From Strongylocentrotus purpuratus (lineage: Eukaryota; Echinodermata; Echinoidea; Camarodonta; Strongylocentrotidae), in contig NW_022145596.1 in NCBI RefSeq assembly GCF_000002235.5, positions 32,586,140-32,650,139 of the forward strand: a stretch of 64,000 nucleotides of DNA. The letters run 5' to 3'. Of this stretch, positions 1 to 12,300 are shown in pieces. A program made the translations under genes and the position numbers. Position 1 is the first letter of the stretch, and each line of letters opens with the position of its first letter. The notes beneath the pieces were generated by a model. That model was not told the DNA's origin and ran no database searches. It was given only the letters and a program-made list of their open reading frames with translations.

Positions 1-2046
1 GTTGATTTATGTGTGATTGGGTAGGAAGCACATCTATTGAGCTTTGTATTAATATCTCACACTGAAGTCAACTGTGATGAAAGAGACATAAAAGTAGAGC
101 AAGAGTCATATAGGGCAGTGAAGAAAAAAATGATGTTTAAAATCATATTCTTAGGAAGCTTTAATGGCGAAATGTAGTGGCACAAAAAGATGCATCCAGA
201 ACGCAGAATGCATAGTTGCTGAAAATCATAATTTTATCACACAGAGATCTAGAACCACATTGTTAGGATATGGAGCTGGTTAATGCATTTACAATCTTGA
301 TTGGGCTTAATGTTATTTAAACTTTCATTCAGATACAATGTATGTCCAAAAATTGTTTAATTTAAACACATCACTAACTATTACGCCTTGCACACACGTC
401 TTTTTTTGTTACAATATTGCTCTAAGCTATCTCATGGGTAATCGAGTACAGAGACAAAAATCTTTAAACTCCCTCACAATCTTCTTGCTGATCTTATTTT
501 TTTGGAGGGGGGGGGGAGGGGGGAGGGGGCTTGTATCTTTCTTTTAAAGTGTACAGGTTGAAACTTTCTCTTTGCACTTATCCTTCAGCCCTTTTCAAGA
601 ATTATTTTCTTCTTCCTTTCCATGTACCTCTTTATGTTTCTCTTCTTTTCAATCATTAACCCTTTTTAGACCACCTCCTCCTCCTCCTCTTTATTGATTG
701 CATAGTTAGAGGCTAATGAACATGTATGAAGACATAACTCAGTCTATACCCGAGCAAGCCGAATACAAACCTGTCATGGATCTATTTATATACATGTATC
801 TATCCTGACATGAAACATTCACAGCCATTTCACAATTCCTCAGGCTTTCAAAGGTAATAGCTACATACATTGTACACAAGTCATATGACCAAAAACAGCA
901 GGAAATAGGAAACAGCATATACCGGTAATGGTTGGTTTTCCATGAGTGTGATCATGTCATATAAGAAATTCATTACATTTGATGTATGAAACGATCTCCT
1001 AAAATTCAGAAGGTCATTGATGTAGAATGATATGAGCTGAACTCCATCAGGCTCTCAGAAGATCAGATGCAATGAGCACGGTAGTAAATGAGCAAAATCA
1101 TTCAACCCAGTCGATCAACTAAACCAACTGTCTCTAGAGCAAGGAGAGGCTACCAATTGTGTTATTATTTATTCATTTATTTGGTGTATATATAGAAACT
1201 AGCAGCTCAGGCTGAGATGGTCACTGTACCAGGTAATAACACACATGTATTAACAAAGTCATTTTACTTAATATAACAGATTTGTTAACAATATTTGAGG
1301 GGGAAATACATGGTAAATGGTAACAAATCTATTTATTATACATAGATAATATATCCATGGTATATACATGGTATATATCCAATTATGTTTCAGGGGGTGG
1401 AGAAATTCAAATGAAGAGCCTATTTCACAAGATCATGAGCACTGAAGCACTAAGGTATATTCTAAGAATGCATGCTGGTATGTGGATGTTGAGAGATGAT
1501 GTCATCCATGTGAGCATTAGAATAACACATTCATGTCTGCAACATCACAACATGCAGCGCATCACATCTTATCATTGCCAATGGCGCATTCCACTGAAAT
1601 AATACTGAGATTTGATTGGTGGACAAGAGCCTTAGGGCAGCATGGTTTATATTGAGATATATACAGGGATGAGGGAACTAATCAACTCTTTCTGCTTGTT
1701 CATCTATTCACGTTCAGTGTCTTGAATCATTAAAAAAAACATCTTCGATGCTATGAAGCAAAACATTCCGTCAAATTATCAAAAACCACCTTAAGACAAG
1801 AACAAACTACATTTGTCATGTCTTGCACATAATATGCAGATGCAATGTGGGGTACAGCTCTAAAAATCCATTTAAGTTGTTAAAAGCAATTTATGTCCAA
1901 TGTGTATGCCAATTATGAATACATAAACGATCTTTTAATCCAATACATTACAATCTTCAGTAGACAGCAGCTATCTTCATAAGATAAGAATGATTTAAAT
2001 TTAACTGTCAGTACCAAATAATACTAAACACATTCAGCCTCCATTT
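1..2046. other. AT-rich DNA, no gene seen
   Basis: I see no convincing exon, RNA gene or mobile element here. A G-rich run sits near 506-530, a short CTC-repeat patch near 676-690, and the rest is unique-looking AT-rich sequence. The short open frames are unremarkable in length and composition. Confidence 0.5.
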
Positions 2047-2143
2047 CGTCCTTGTTTTCACGAAGTGACGGTAGTGAGGAAAATCGTAATGCAAAGTGAA
2101 TGCAATTTTTTTTCACTACCGTCACTTCGTGAAAACAGCGACG
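2047..2143 (-). mobile_element. 97-bp foldback element, family A copy 1
   Basis: This near-palindromic unit has outer arms reading GTTTTCACGAAGTGACGGTA on one side and its reverse complement on the other, around a short spacer. Two further copies of exactly the same length lie at 16039-16135 and 42970-43066. This copy is inverted relative to them. It is flanked on both sides by ATTT, which may be a 4-bp target duplication. There is no coding capacity, so it is best described as a non-autonomous foldback/MITE-like element. The superfamily is unknown. Confidence 0.8.
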
Positions 2144-2880
2144 ATTTGATCCAAATAAAGAACCCAACCTCCTTAAATACTTGGAATGAGTTAATGTGAA
2201 TAACCTTTTGGAAATGCATATATTTTTTTTTTTTACTAATTTCTAATGCAAATTGGAAGACCCTCTTTCAGCAAATCTAGCAGGAGTGAACCAAATAATC
2301 ATAACATGGTTGGTTCAGAATATGAAATGAAGAAGAAATACTGCCAAAATTTCAAAGCTAAATTCTTAGTGCCTTGCTGGTAAAACTCTTAAATATTCAA
2401 AGTGGCCCCCTGAGAGAATGGCAAGAGACTTTAAATGTGAATCTAGTAAATGGATTCTAGTGGTTCATCTCTAGACCAGTGTAATGTATGTTTGTTCCGT
2501 TAGATGCTGTTTGCTCAGTGGATGTCACGTGTAGTTTAATGGATGTATCCTGGCTAGAATCCTCTTAGCATGTAGAGTAGACACACAACATGTCACTGTC
2601 TTCAGTAGATAAGAATCAATACACACAGCCAGCTGGGTAGCAAAGCTTGACTTCTCGTGTCCGTTACTGCATGATTCTATAATTCATATTCAAGAGGTGG
2701 CATATAACTATTCAATCTTTGGTAACTAGTAGCTTGATGAATTTCAGAAAAAATCCTACTGTATAAGGAAGGATTTTTTTTCCTCAAAATGAAATATTAA
2801 GAAGGGCATGAGAGTTTACCTATCCACACTATCTTTAAGATGTTGCACTTTTTCAAATAAATAGTTATCTACTCTGGTAC
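2144..2880. other. AT-rich DNA, no gene seen
   Basis: Nothing supportable is visible between the foldback element and the LINE fragment. The sequence is AT-rich and lacks long open frames or repeats. Confidence 0.45.
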
Positions 2881-2881
2881 A

Positions 2882-3050
2882 TCATCATCATTATCATTGT
2901 TTAGCATCCACTTTCATCACATTGTGAGGTTGGAGGTTTCATTTGATTCCTTATGGCTCTTCTTCCAGCCTACCAGTCTTCAGCACCTGCCTGGGTGAGG
3001 CCAGACGCTCTAATATATTCTTCTAGTGTCTTCTCCCAGGTTTGTGACGT
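2882..3050 (-). pseudogene. LINE (non-LTR retrotransposon) 3' tail fragment
   Basis: Read on the minus strand from 3047, the frame gives TWEKTLEEYIRASGLTQA, then after a few residues an in-frame stop, then AGRRAIRNQ and a terminal stop at 2903-2901. This matches the general C-terminal pattern of RTE-like reverse-transcriptase proteins: a TW motif, a GL turn, Ala/Glu, then a basic R..R stretch. A short run of ATG/GAT trinucleotides follows, as expected for the microsatellite tail of such elements. The family was recognised by pattern only. The in-frame stop and short length mark it as a dead, 5'-truncated copy. Confidence 0.55.
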
Positions 3051-3219
3051 ACATCACAAGAGAAAAATGAATAAGTCATCAAACACAAGAGAGATTACAA
3101 GTACGAAATAATAAATAACTGAGAGTATTAAAAGTATGAAGTAAAATGATTATGTTATCTTTCACATATTCCGCTTAAGGGAGAAACCAGACTTCAAAAA
3201 ATCATCAGGATTTTGTGAA

Positions 3220-3435
3220 TTGTCTAGATTACCACAGTTGACCATGAAGGCCATTATATCTCATATAATCAATGTAGAAACAAAGAGAGACCGTAAGATA
3301 TCACTTGATATATCCCTTGAAGAATCTCCTGTAATCAATGTGGAAACAAAGAGAAACCCTAATATATCGGTTGATATATCCCTTGAAGAAGACAGAGGAC
3401 GTTTGATTAAATTGTCTATCATATCAAAGCACTGA
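3220..3435 (+). other. Unclassified 71-codon frame with 22-residue repeat
   Basis: A 66-bp direct duplication (starts near 3266 and 3332) is an exact multiple of three, so the 71-residue frame carries two 22-residue repeats. Each begins INVETKR and ends ISLDISLEE or ISVDISLEE. Differences between the copies are concentrated in the middle and at the end. The frame is Lys/Glu-rich and has no recognised domain, signal peptide or membrane segment. No strong splice site flanks it. The antisense strand is also open over most of the stretch, which weakens a coding interpretation. It may be a small exon or a chance minisatellite dimer. Confidence 0.2.
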
Positions 3436-4067
3436 GGTCTGCATTTAATCAATACTTGTTACCGCTGCATCGCCCCTCTCATTCATTATAACTTAGTCTT
3501 TTCTGTCCAAACCTGAGTCTAGAAATTAAAAATAAAGAGGTTTCATATGGCATGTACTTTTAACTTTTAACCAAATTAATTTGAATTTGACTCTTTCCTT
3601 GAGGAATATGTTAATAAACAAAGCTTTACAAGTGTTTGGTCTAATTATCAAATATCGGCAAACTATTAAGTGATTATAGGTTATCTACAACTGATGCAGA
3701 AATGAACTGACTTCATTCACTGCATATTTATTATGGTTGTAATGGGTTTTAACTTATATTTTTAATTCAAAATAATTACATGTTCAATGACATTTATAAT
3801 TCAAAATTTAACATTGTCAAATAAGTCTTTATGGAATTTCCTTTTCCTTTTCTTCATGTGGAAAAATATCTTAAAAAGTAGAGAAACCGTATTCCTTGAC
3901 AATCAGGCCTGACAAACGACACTCAACAGATTATGAATTCAATGATGATTTTTCATTTTCCCACTGCATAAAACAGCTAGTAATCCCCCTTAAATTCCTT
4001 CCTCGTCTATAGATCTCACCATGACCTCATCTCATCTTGGTTTAGAGGTGGATGAGTCATTGGTCAT

Positions 4068-4081
4068 GTTGCCATGGTAAC
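4068..4081 (+). promoter_or_regulatory. Consensus RFX X-box
   Basis: The sequence GTTGCCATGGTAAC fits the RFX X-box (GTNRCC, 0-3 bases, RGYAAC) at every defined position. An AP-1-type TGAGTCA lies about 15 bp upstream in GATGAGTCAT. RFX factors control ciliary and other genes in animals. Whether this copy is bound is unknown and no promoter is evident next to it. Confidence 0.4.
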
Positions 4082-5861
4082 ACGGTATTGAGAGACCATG
4101 ACGCATGCATCTTCATTGATTGAACCACCTGGATACTGACCGACCGTCTTCCATTCATCCCTAAGTCAAGGTCCTCTCATACAACCCTCTCATTAACAGA
4201 CTGCACTGTGTGCTAAAGTATACCAAATCACTCACAAACTTGTCACATCTCACACTTCATGTAAGAGGTTCTATGTTGCTATACTGTAGTCACACTACGA
4301 GCTTCGGATATTATTTCTACAGAGAGATATTGCAGTTTAAATGCTCTCCAAGTGAACTGTAAAATGACTTGTAGAGTAGACTAGTTGACGCAAGTGTACG
4401 CACTCTCATAGATGGGGCACACATGGAAGGCCTAAGTCAAACTTGGATTCCGTTCGTGGGGTTTCACATTATTTACTTTCTTCACATACCTTAAACGTGA
4501 ACCTATAGAATACCAAATAAGATGGGTTTTTTAAGGTTGAATTTATCTATTCTAGCAATGTGCAAACTTTTTTCCCCGGGCATTTGGTACAATTTTAAAA
4601 AATACATATGTGATGAGAACTCCATAGATATTTCATAAAACCACAATTCAAAGAAGAATTCATCTGTTTGGAGCCAGAAGGACGATAACTCTGTGTAAAA
4701 TGATATGTACTAACATCCTCCTTCCTCCAAACAGACAAAATATTATTCACTTAATAAATGTTCATTACAGCCAAACCATTATAGAAAGTCTATTTAAAAG
4801 AAACAAGTAAATTGCTTTTCAGAGACGGGTCTTATATTCTGCTCCAGAAGTTTGTTAGCTAACATGACCAAAAGTTGTCTAGTTGCTCTAAACAGATAAC
4901 AGATCATAGCTGTAATCTATTTATCTGCTGTGCTAAAATCATAAAAACATGAACAAATACCGTTGGATTTTACAATATTTCCATATAACAGAAAGATGTA
5001 AATGTTTTCTTCAAAGGTTAAGAACATTGAAAATAATGTAGTATAGAAATCTTGATTTTGAGCAAGATGTAGAACCCAGCCTCCTCCATCCATTAATGTA
5101 ATCATATACAGGAAACACAGCATGCATTCTTATTTCTAAATGTCAAGAGGTATTTGGTGTGCAACCTAGACTCTCTCTTTCCCTGATCAGAAAACATGTA
5201 CTTGACTATTTAGCATTTAGAGTGTCATCCAGATCCAGATCTGTTTCGTTTATTCTCAGAGGCAAGCACACATATCATTTCAGAGATGTGCAACTCATAA
5301 TTCTTGATGATAACTGATTGTATACATCTTGACAGAGCAAGGAGATATGGGCCGGGTATGAACAAACTTGCAAAACATACACTGGGGAAGAAATCAGGTA
5401 TATACAAAATAAGAAAGTAAAACAAATATGTCCAATGGCAATCTAAATCAATTCTCTTTCACATCCAACTTTTGTAAGTTTAGAATCATCATGCCTTGAG
5501 ACCAATTATAATGCTTGATAAATCCTATCTTATTTTTACATTTCTTACAATCAGCAGAAACGACTTGATCAAATACTAGTTAAGGATTGAGTTGTCTCTG
5601 AAATTCATGTCATGCAAGAGACTATGTTTTTAGATGACAGATTTGCATATTAATTCCAGATTCTAGCAATATATTTGCCTTTCTCAAGTCTAATATTCTG
5701 GGTAAATTCTACTGAAAAAGAGCAAACAAATAGTAGAAAAGTAAAGCCCATGAAGGTTGATACCAAATGTTACTGAAGAGAATAATACTGTTTTGAGTCT
5801 ATAATATAGCAGGAGTGAAGGAGTTAAATCCATCCTGATCAATCCCTCCTACCTCCTATCT

Positions 5862-5869
5862 TGACGTCA
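5862..5869 (+). promoter_or_regulatory. CRE palindrome
   Basis: A perfect TGACGTCA (CREB/ATF site) lies just upstream of an ATG at 5878. An 8-bp motif can arise by chance, and no promoter architecture is visible around it. Confidence 0.2.
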
Positions 5870-6777
5870 TAGAGGATGTATGCATTCAGGAGTCAATGTC
5901 AAGATGAGAGAAAGGAATGGGATATCAGAGGGAGAAAACGATGTTTGTATTCAAGACAAAACTGTGTTTGTCTTTCATCACATTAACTTCCTCAACTATG
6001 CCTTAATGTATATGCTCTCCTCAATACCTATTCCATTAAGGTCTCTATCACTGCCTTCTGTCTTGCCTTGGATGCCTATCTGTATATATTCCAATGAATT
6101 ATATCATTGATTATGTTGCACAAAATCACTTTCCTTGATTTCTATCCATAAAGTATGGCAAAGGGAATGGTAGCTCTGTCCATTAGACAAACCAGTAAAT
6201 TAAAAATATGAATTGGAAGTATTTAAAAAGTAGTTATAAAAAAAAATGAAGAATAAAAGTTTGTTTTGCTTATAAACACTATGAATATGACTGACAAAGA
6301 AAGCGGACAAAATATACAGTTCCTCAGGTAGACAAAGGAACATCCCTTCACTGCTATTATGTAAAAAGGTGAATATGCACGTGACACCTGTTCTACCTGT
6401 TGTAGATGCCAACTAAACTTCATTAAGAGGAACAGAGAATAAATGTTCATCATCTAGTATAGAAGGAATGCACTTGGTTCTATTTTCATAGAGAGTGTTA
6501 TCAAAATTAATAAAATAATGTACTATAATACATACTACTTGAATGACACTTTCTTCTTCAATGAAATCATCATCTAAATCAGTCATATTCAGATCATCAA
6601 TGGTAACAAGGTGATCTAATATTCATAAATGCAGAAGTTCTGATGACGCATATATCCAAACACCTCTCTACAATCTATAGACACATATAATTAAAGAGAA
6701 AAGGGAGTACAGAGCTGATATGCATGCATATAGAGAGCTTAGCTTTATACATCGGAGAAGGCATGTCATTTGATATC

Positions 6778-7011
6778 TTAGCTAGGGGTATATGTAGGGC
6801 AACAGGGGAGTGGGATGACAGGATCACCATGGCAACAATTGTCATGCAGATAACTATACTGCATGTGAGGCCATTTTAATTTATTCAGTAAGATGCTGGA
6901 TGAGTCATCATAGTTGAGCGTTGATCCAGCATGCACTGAATAGCGTGGGTTGGGCTGATCACACGTGTTGCTCAAGCCAAGGTATTGCTCACACAAGGAA
7001 CGCACTAGCAT
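6778..7011 (-). CDS. Unclassified 77-codon Cys-containing frame
   Basis: The frame starts with ATG at 7011 and encodes 77 residues with six Cys, including NCCHGD and PCCPTY near the C-terminus. Composition is mixed rather than low-complexity, unlike most short frames nearby. No signal peptide, domain or good splice sites are seen. The frame overlaps an RFX-like site (6823-6836) and an AP-1-like TGAGTCA (about 6901), so selection on DNA motifs could also explain unusual composition. I do not recognise it and it may be chance. Confidence 0.15.
   Translation of the reverse strand: MLVRSLCEQYLGLSNTCDQPNPRYSVHAGSTLNYDDSSSILLNKLKWPHMQYSYLHDNCCHGDPVIPLPCCPTYTPS
6823..6836 (+). promoter_or_regulatory. 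Near-consensus RFX X-box
   Basis: ATCACCATGGCAAC matches the RFX X-box except at the first base. TGAGTCA occurs about 65 bp downstream, echoing the AP-1/X-box pairing at 4053-4081. Confidence 0.25.
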
Positions 7012-8599
7012 ATGTTATTACATGCAGAATCATGGATTTTTAAAAACAAATTCCTGTTGAGATTTTTTACCAAGAATGCAGTTCTCCACTTTGTAAGATA
7101 ACCCAAAAAATAATAAGTGTTTACAACAAATAAAACAATATCAATATTCCACATAAAATATTCTAGTTTGCACCCTACTTGTGCAAAAGAGAAATATCAG
7201 TTCATTGGATTTCTAAGCATACAATGTTATTTTATTTTATATTATCATCATAACACTGTTTTATAGAAAGAAAAACAGAGAAAAGAGGGAAATTCAGTCA
7301 TAAGCATTTTACAATTCTACAAAAATCTAATTCCTACATGTATTTTCTCATCAAAGGAACCCAAATCGAACATCATTCACAATGTTCCATTTACAAGAGT
7401 ACTATTTAAATGATAACCGTACTAAAATGCACCAAACTGCAACCTAACTAATCAATGGAAAGTGCAAGCAAAGTAATAAACACCATATTGCTCAAGTGAC
7501 TCATGACTTCCATGTTTCACATCAACAAAAAATTCCACATTATTAAGTGAAATAATTAATCCAAATAGATGCTTGAGTTTAAAGAAATTGAAATAGACTT
7601 AGAGCCATGTTTAATTTTAGTGATTCATTTGTAGTACTAATAGTAAATTCTTGCTGAAAGACTTCAGTGTGATGCACTCATACATTATGTTTAGGCAAGC
7701 TAGAGTAGGCTTATGAGATAAATGAGTACCATCAAATGTTTTAAAATATGCAACAAATGTAAGCATCTTTGCCTAAATTCTGAAATAATATAGCTTGAGA
7801 TATTGAATATTGTATTGTATTGTTATTTTCATTTTCTAAAGGATGTTACTTAAGGCATTTGCATTAGACAACCCATTCTGTATATACATTATCATACATC
7901 CAAAGTTATAAAATCGTAAAAGTATATACGTTGGTGCATATGGAATAAATAGACATCAAACCAAATTAAAACATGAATATATATATAATATAAACAGGCC
8001 AGTGTTGACGATGAAACAATACAAATGATAATAGACTCTCCCTTTAAGATTTCAACGCATGATAGCAATAGCAATAAACTTCTATAGCAATAAACTCGTT
8101 ATTAATTTCAGTCCTGGGTTGTCAGTTATTGAAGGGTGCAGCCATAGGCATGAAAACAATGGCTGATCACAAACTGAATTGATGGAATGATTAAATTGAT
8201 GGAACAAATAAAGTGGTTGGAATTCAACAAGGAGTGGTGCATGCAAGTAGCGTTAACATGATTTCAATAGTAACTTTTCTGGAAAGATATATTCATTGGT
8301 TGAAATTCAATATTAATTTTCTTTCTCTTTTTTGTTTGTCTTAAAACAAAAAATGAAGCATCAATGATATGTAATAAACTAAATTCATTTTAATTCAATA
8401 CAGAGTAGCGGTGAGGGTCAGCAGCCTATGAGAGGGATGATGGAAAATAAATATACACTATGTAATATACATGTGTGTAATTCTGATGGTGTGATGTGTT
8501 GCGGATTTTGATTAATTGCACAAAAACGTTAAGTCTCAAATACATTTCTCTTGTTTCATCATATCAACTTTACATGCTAAAACTTTATTTTTATTCAAG

Positions 8600-8667
8600 T
8601 GATCATTGATAATCTATCTATTCTTCTCCATAAAATGTGGAAACATATTTTCCACCGACATAACGAG
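8600..8667 (+). CDS. Possible internal exon (weak)
   Basis: A pyrimidine-rich tract ending TTTTTATTCAAG precedes the segment and GAG|GTAAGT follows it, both good splice signals on the plus strand. One frame is open throughout (22 codons, containing KMWKHIFHRHNE) and ends in phase 0. The plus-strand terminal exon at 25482 can begin in phase 0, so the two could be joined, but the intron would be almost 17 kb and nothing else links them. The segment is short, so an open frame by chance is likely. Confidence 0.15.
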
Positions 8668-9120
8668 GTAAGTGTACCATACATAACAATAATTTTACTG
8701 TTAGAATGATTCACATATAAAACTACTATAAAAACAAACATTCAATATAAATTAAAATCAATATTCAAACAAGAATTGCTTTTCTGAGAGACAAGGGCTC
8801 TTCAGCTCCGAGTACAGCAGAAAAATTACAATTATCAACTTAGGATCAAAACCAGCCAGAACCAGATGGTGACAAATTGTCACCCCAACATTATAGTCCT
8901 ATGTTACAGCTGGAAAACCAAAAGATAATAAATGCACTCTCACCAATTTACATATGCCATGTTTAATGTAAGCAACCAATTCTATGTGTAGACAACCACA
9001 AACAGCACAGCATACTGGTAACATTATTCATCTTGAATTCACACACTGCACATGTCCATTCCTCTCTGGAAATCAATGTTTACATGTATCGTTGATGAAA
9101 CCAATTATACGACTACATAC

Positions 9121-9307
9121 CTGGAAACCATGGCTAAAATGGGCTCATAAATGAATCGCTATTTCCCTCTTTCTTCAAGACGCTCCCGTATACAATCTGG
9201 TGTACGTAGCCTAACTGAACATGCATGCATGTACCGGCGTCGGTCGGTCACTCTCTCTCTCATGGACAGATGAGTGTGATTTGAGATTCATGAGATGCGG
9301 AAGGCAG
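9121..9307 (-). other. Candidate 5' exon ending in a start codon
   Basis: On the minus strand an acceptor-like GCTCTTTCTCAG precedes 9307 and a strong donor CCAG|GTATGT follows 9121. The 187-nt segment is CpG-rich compared with its surroundings (GGCGTCGGTCGGTC). No frame is open through it, so it would be 5' UTR. The last start codon, at 9131-9129, sits in the favourable context GCCATGG and gives Met-Val-Ser plus two bases before the donor. That layout, with coding sequence beginning at the end of a 5' exon, is common in animal genes. Alternatively the CpG-rich block is an alternative promoter and first exon. Downstream coding exons were not found in the window. Confidence 0.33.
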
Positions 9308-12300
9308 CTGAGAAAGAGCGTACTCCCATAGAAACACCATCGGATGGTTTGAAGGTACTACTCTACATGTATGCTCCACTCTCTAATTATGTGGGAATAA
9401 TTCTAATGGCATCTACCATTTCTTCATAGGGGTGGTATCGCGTAGAAGATACGGTGGACTACTTTGGTGTGGAAAAATGTACTGTGAAAGTATGTGATGT
9501 GAAAGATGATTTTAACTGACCAACACTCATGTTTGTTCATGTTATGGTTTGAAACTTTGAACATAAGACAGCTGACCTCTAAAATTACAAAAAATTCAGT
9601 CATAGGAAGAAAATTCATTTCTATTTATTTAATTCAAAATCAACATGCACGCATATAAGCCTCAGATTTTCAATATTATTCAGCCTAACTTAAAACATAC
9701 AAATTAAGCTGGAATAATACTAAAGATAATAAATATTATGTTGTATTTAGAATTAGAATACATTTTCAAATGATAATGCAATGGAACAAGGTTTAAAGTA
9801 ACAATTAAACCAGTAAAATCAATCATTTGTTTTAGCTTAAGCCTTTCTTAAATGTTACATATATATATATCACAAAGTCCAGCCATGTAATTTTTAACAT
9901 TTTCCCAATTTATGTATCTACCTTAGATACCTGAATTGATTGATGACATTTAGTAAAAGCACGAAAGATTTGTCAAATGCTTCACATCCATTCTATTCCT
10001 GTCTGTATACATCTTAATTCTCAAGTCATTGTACTGTGTCGCAATCAATTATTGCTTCATATGATATTATAGTATAAATCAAACAAGAAAATCAAAGTAT
10101 GCAAGAGAATATCATTAGATCCATCTAAAGGAGTTTGTGCTTTCTATAAAAACTAGCAATTTAATTAAGAATGTAATTACTGTACCACTTAACATCAGGT
10201 AATAGACTTTAATTGATGTTCCAAAGGGCATTGTCCCCCTATTTGTAACCTTCTTTACTTTCACTACATACATGTAACATGTTGGCTTCACTGTAACAGT
10301 GATATTATTATCTCTCATGAAAGTAGGATCATATTATTCTGAATTATAAGGTATGTAATATCTTCATTTCAGTCATCTCAAGCATACATTAGTCTGCAAG
10401 AACAGACTCTTTAACGTGACACCTTACCGCAATTCCTAAAGCCTTGAGCAGAGCCTAGCTCTGTGAGTCTCTGACTGTCTCAAATACTGCTTAAGTACAG
10501 AGCCTATGCAGTATGCTGGACCTTAGCCTAGTCTCATAATGCAGACATTGTGATGCCCAGCCACTGACAAGGTTTTGTGATTGTAAACTAGGTACAGTAT
10601 GCATACTGCAAAAGCATGGAGGCAAGGGTATGGTTAGGAGTCCATAGATAGATGCATAATATTGATCAGTTATTCAGGGACAAAGGGGTCAAAGCAGACA
10701 GACTATTGATCTGTTATCACAATTAATCATAACCGTATATGAGCAGCTGTATGTTATGTTCACATAAGCTGGTTTTAATAGCAATGATAACAAACAGCTG
10801 CAGGTTGTGTTCATACTCATTTATGTTAATTATAACTGTATGTGTGCAGCTGTAAGCTGTGTTAACATTGAGATTTTATTTAAAAATTGTATAATTATGT
10901 GCAGCTATTCACTATGTTAACAAAGATCTGAGGGTATGTTCACATCTGCATGAGATAGTTTCATATCTAAAACATCATTCCAAGGTGGATCTGCACAATA
11001 GATGAATTTTGGTCAAATTTGGCTGATGACAAATTAATTTTGCATACTGCATGTACAGCTGTGGCACTGCATGTGAAACAAATGAATAAGTATAATTACT
11101 TTCTCTCTTTCTCTCTAGAGTCAGAGAGAATGATCATGCTGTTGTCCATTTTCCTTTTTTGCACTTTCATCTGAATTAATGAGTTATGGTTGAAAGTCTT
11201 TCCAAAAACCATTGATGTTATATTGTAATTATGTTTTATAATCTGTATAATTGTGTACATTGTTTGTAACACACCTGTACCAGTGAACAACAAATTCTAT
11301 CTGTATCTGTCCGTGAGGTACAATCACCAGCATCTGAATTACAAAATTTATGGACCATAAATCAATTCAAATTTAAATTCAAATTAATTAATTTCCAATT
11401 TCTATCAAAAATACTTATTTCCTCTGGCCGTGATTCAGTTTTAACACCTCTCTGTAGTAAACAGATGAATTCCCCTCTATTTTGAAATGGAATCTTCCAG
11501 GCAGACTTAATGAATTCTGTGTATGACGTAGCGCACCAACCCCTCATCTCTGTCTGTCTACCCTACTCAAGCTATACATGAGCAACGATGATAATGACGT
11601 GTGCTGGCTTCACACACCACTATGCATACAGATGCACAGAGTGGGGCCCCATACTACACTACGCTAGAGATGATGAATTCACTCCAAAATGAGTCTACTC
11701 TGACACATGATGTGTGAGCGATGTTTACTCAGATAGAAACTCATAATTCATTCACAAAATTGTGAGCAAATTGAAGACTGCGGAGAACTTGTATTGCACC
11801 AATATTATCAATTAGTACTATGTAAGCTTTTTTAATGTAATTTTCATCTCTTATTCATAATAATAATGTGATTTTTCCCCACTATATTCTTAAACCTTTG
11901 CTATAATAGTATTATGGTAAGATACAAATTAGAGCTAAATCATAGCTTGATTATTAAACCAATATCATTTTCACTACCTTCACAAAGCTATATGCTATCA
12001 GAAATAAATGAAGTACAATTCAACTTCTTTCTTTAAATTTGTATTGTTTAATGTAAAATTATTTATTTTATGTTATTACATTTTGATAATATCATATTTC
12101 AAAGAGTTTGTATCATTTTATGATACATGGATCCAATTTTATATTTCAAGGCATGTATACGGTTTTGCATAAAAAAGTGAAATAAAAAAAATCACTGATA
12201 ATTTTGAAATACTGAAGATAACTGAACCTACTATTCATTATTAGCTATTGTAGGTATCATCTTCCTACTATATTGATGAGGTTGCATCGAACAAATCTTT

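Larger units (their letters stand above)
3436..8599. other. AT-rich non-coding stretch with scattered regulatory motifs
   Basis: Apart from the sites listed separately (RFX-type boxes at 4068 and 6823, a CRE at 5862) I see no exon or mobile element. The open frames are short. One minus-strand frame at 6778-7011 is mentioned as a weak candidate. Confidence 0.4.
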
